From NCBI GenBank assembly GCA_009602725.1, contig WELB01000435.1, positions 4,616 to 25,021 of the forward strand: a DNA stretch of 20,406 bases. Direction: 5' to 3'. Made by a program: the position numbers and the translations under genes. This DNA is from Spirogloea muscicola (taxonomy: Eukaryota; Streptophyta; Zygnematophyceae; Spirogloeales; Spirogloeaceae). Of the stretch, positions 19,948-20,406 are shown in pieces. Under the pieces are notes generated by a model. The model saw only the letters and a program-made list of their open reading frames with translations. It ran no database searches and was not told the origin of the DNA. Position 1 is the stretch's first letter. Every line of letters starts with the position of its first letter.

Positions 19948-20406
19948 TCAGTAACCACGAGTCAGCACATAGAGGTCGCTAACTGATGCTCGACGAATAC
20001 TGGATGGCAATCGACAAGCTCTCGAACTACCAGCCAAGGCTCGACCAGCTTTCTGATGCAACGCATGAGCCTGAGCTCTCTGCAGACAAGCTGACACTCG
20101 ACGTCGCAAGAATGACCTATAGGCAGCCGGCATACCCATCTGGGCTGAAGCATATCCTCGCGTAGTGCATATCCCAGACTCGCTATGTTCTCAAGTAGGG
20201 TATGGAAGCGAGGACCCAAGCAGCCGAAAGTGTCGATTGCGGCCGGGAGAAGGTGGTCGCTGCGGGGGTAGTCAGAGTAGTGTCGGAGCTTTCTCTGCTC
20301 AGCACCTTCACTGCGTGGCCAGCAATGTGTGTGGAAGCGGAACTCTTGTATGCCTCGGTCACCACCACATCCACCAAGGCTCGTGGGCCTCCGCCAGGTT
20401 GTACAC
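19948..20406 (-). mobile_element. Decayed retrotransposon-like C-terminal coding remnant, frameshifted, runs off the window
   Basis: Read on the minus strand, three consecutive segments in three different frames look like one ancestral coding sequence: about 20390-20300 (RALVDVVVTEAYKSS), about 20300-20130 (RKLRHYSDYPRSDHLLPAAI, then DTFGCLGPRFHTLLENIA), and about 20125-19948 (RSFLRRRVSACLQRAQAHAL). The order, with a DVxVT block, a Lys/Tyr segment, a P-x-x-(I/L)-(D/E)-T-(F/Y)-G-x-LG block and a terminal Arg-rich FRRRLSxxLQRAxAHA block, resembles what I remember at the C-terminal end of reverse-transcriptase polyproteins of non-LTR type in algae and oomycetes. The two frame changes indicate a dead copy. 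The reverse transcriptase domain itself would lie beyond 20406. The family assignment is from memory and moderate. Confidence 0.55.

Overview
This is nuclear DNA from a green-lineage eukaryote (Viridiplantae), most likely a streptophyte or early-diverging green alga. Every recognisable gene is split by short GT-AG introns. Exons are GC-rich and introns and spacers are AT-richer. All genes are of the land-plant/green-algal type, and degenerate plant-type telomere motifs lie between genes. I cannot name the species. Exon joins were worked out by hand from splice sites, reading phase and remembered family conservation, not by alignment.

Layout. (1) 39-6900, + strand: a 15-exon gene for a large polytopic membrane protein (1124 aa in my model) matching plant NEF1 (No Exine Formation 1). 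(2) 7273-9238, - strand: D-aminoacyl-tRNA deacylase (DTD), six exons found, first exon missing; it converges on NEF1. (3) 9384-9519, - strand: one orphan exon of a COQ2/UbiA-type 4-hydroxybenzoate polyprenyltransferase, next to a CGG repeat and an undetermined base (9368). (4) 9788-14008, + strand: a 10-exon plant-type MurE ligase (759 aa in my model) with a long acidic N-terminal extension and an intact bacterial-type active site. (5) about 15239-18253, + strand: a PHR2-type (photolyase/blue-light receptor 2) gene; its C-terminal exons are clear, its N-terminus is unresolved near a second undetermined base (15129). (6) 18254-19947: about 1.7 kb with no supported gene. (7) 19948-20406, - strand: a frameshifted remnant resembling the C-terminal region of a retrotransposon polyprotein, running off the window.

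How they fit together. In plants NEF1, MurE and PHR2-like proteins are linked to plastids, DTD is translation quality control, and COQ2 makes the ubiquinone ring-prenyl intermediate. Eukaryotic genes of this kind are not an operon, and their adjacency is probably incidental. Of most interest are the MurE that keeps all ligase motifs beside a land-plant-like acidic extension, a NEF1 orthologue in what looks like a pollen-less organism, the two probable assembly gaps that remove exons, interstitial telomere-like tracts, and the decayed retroelement.
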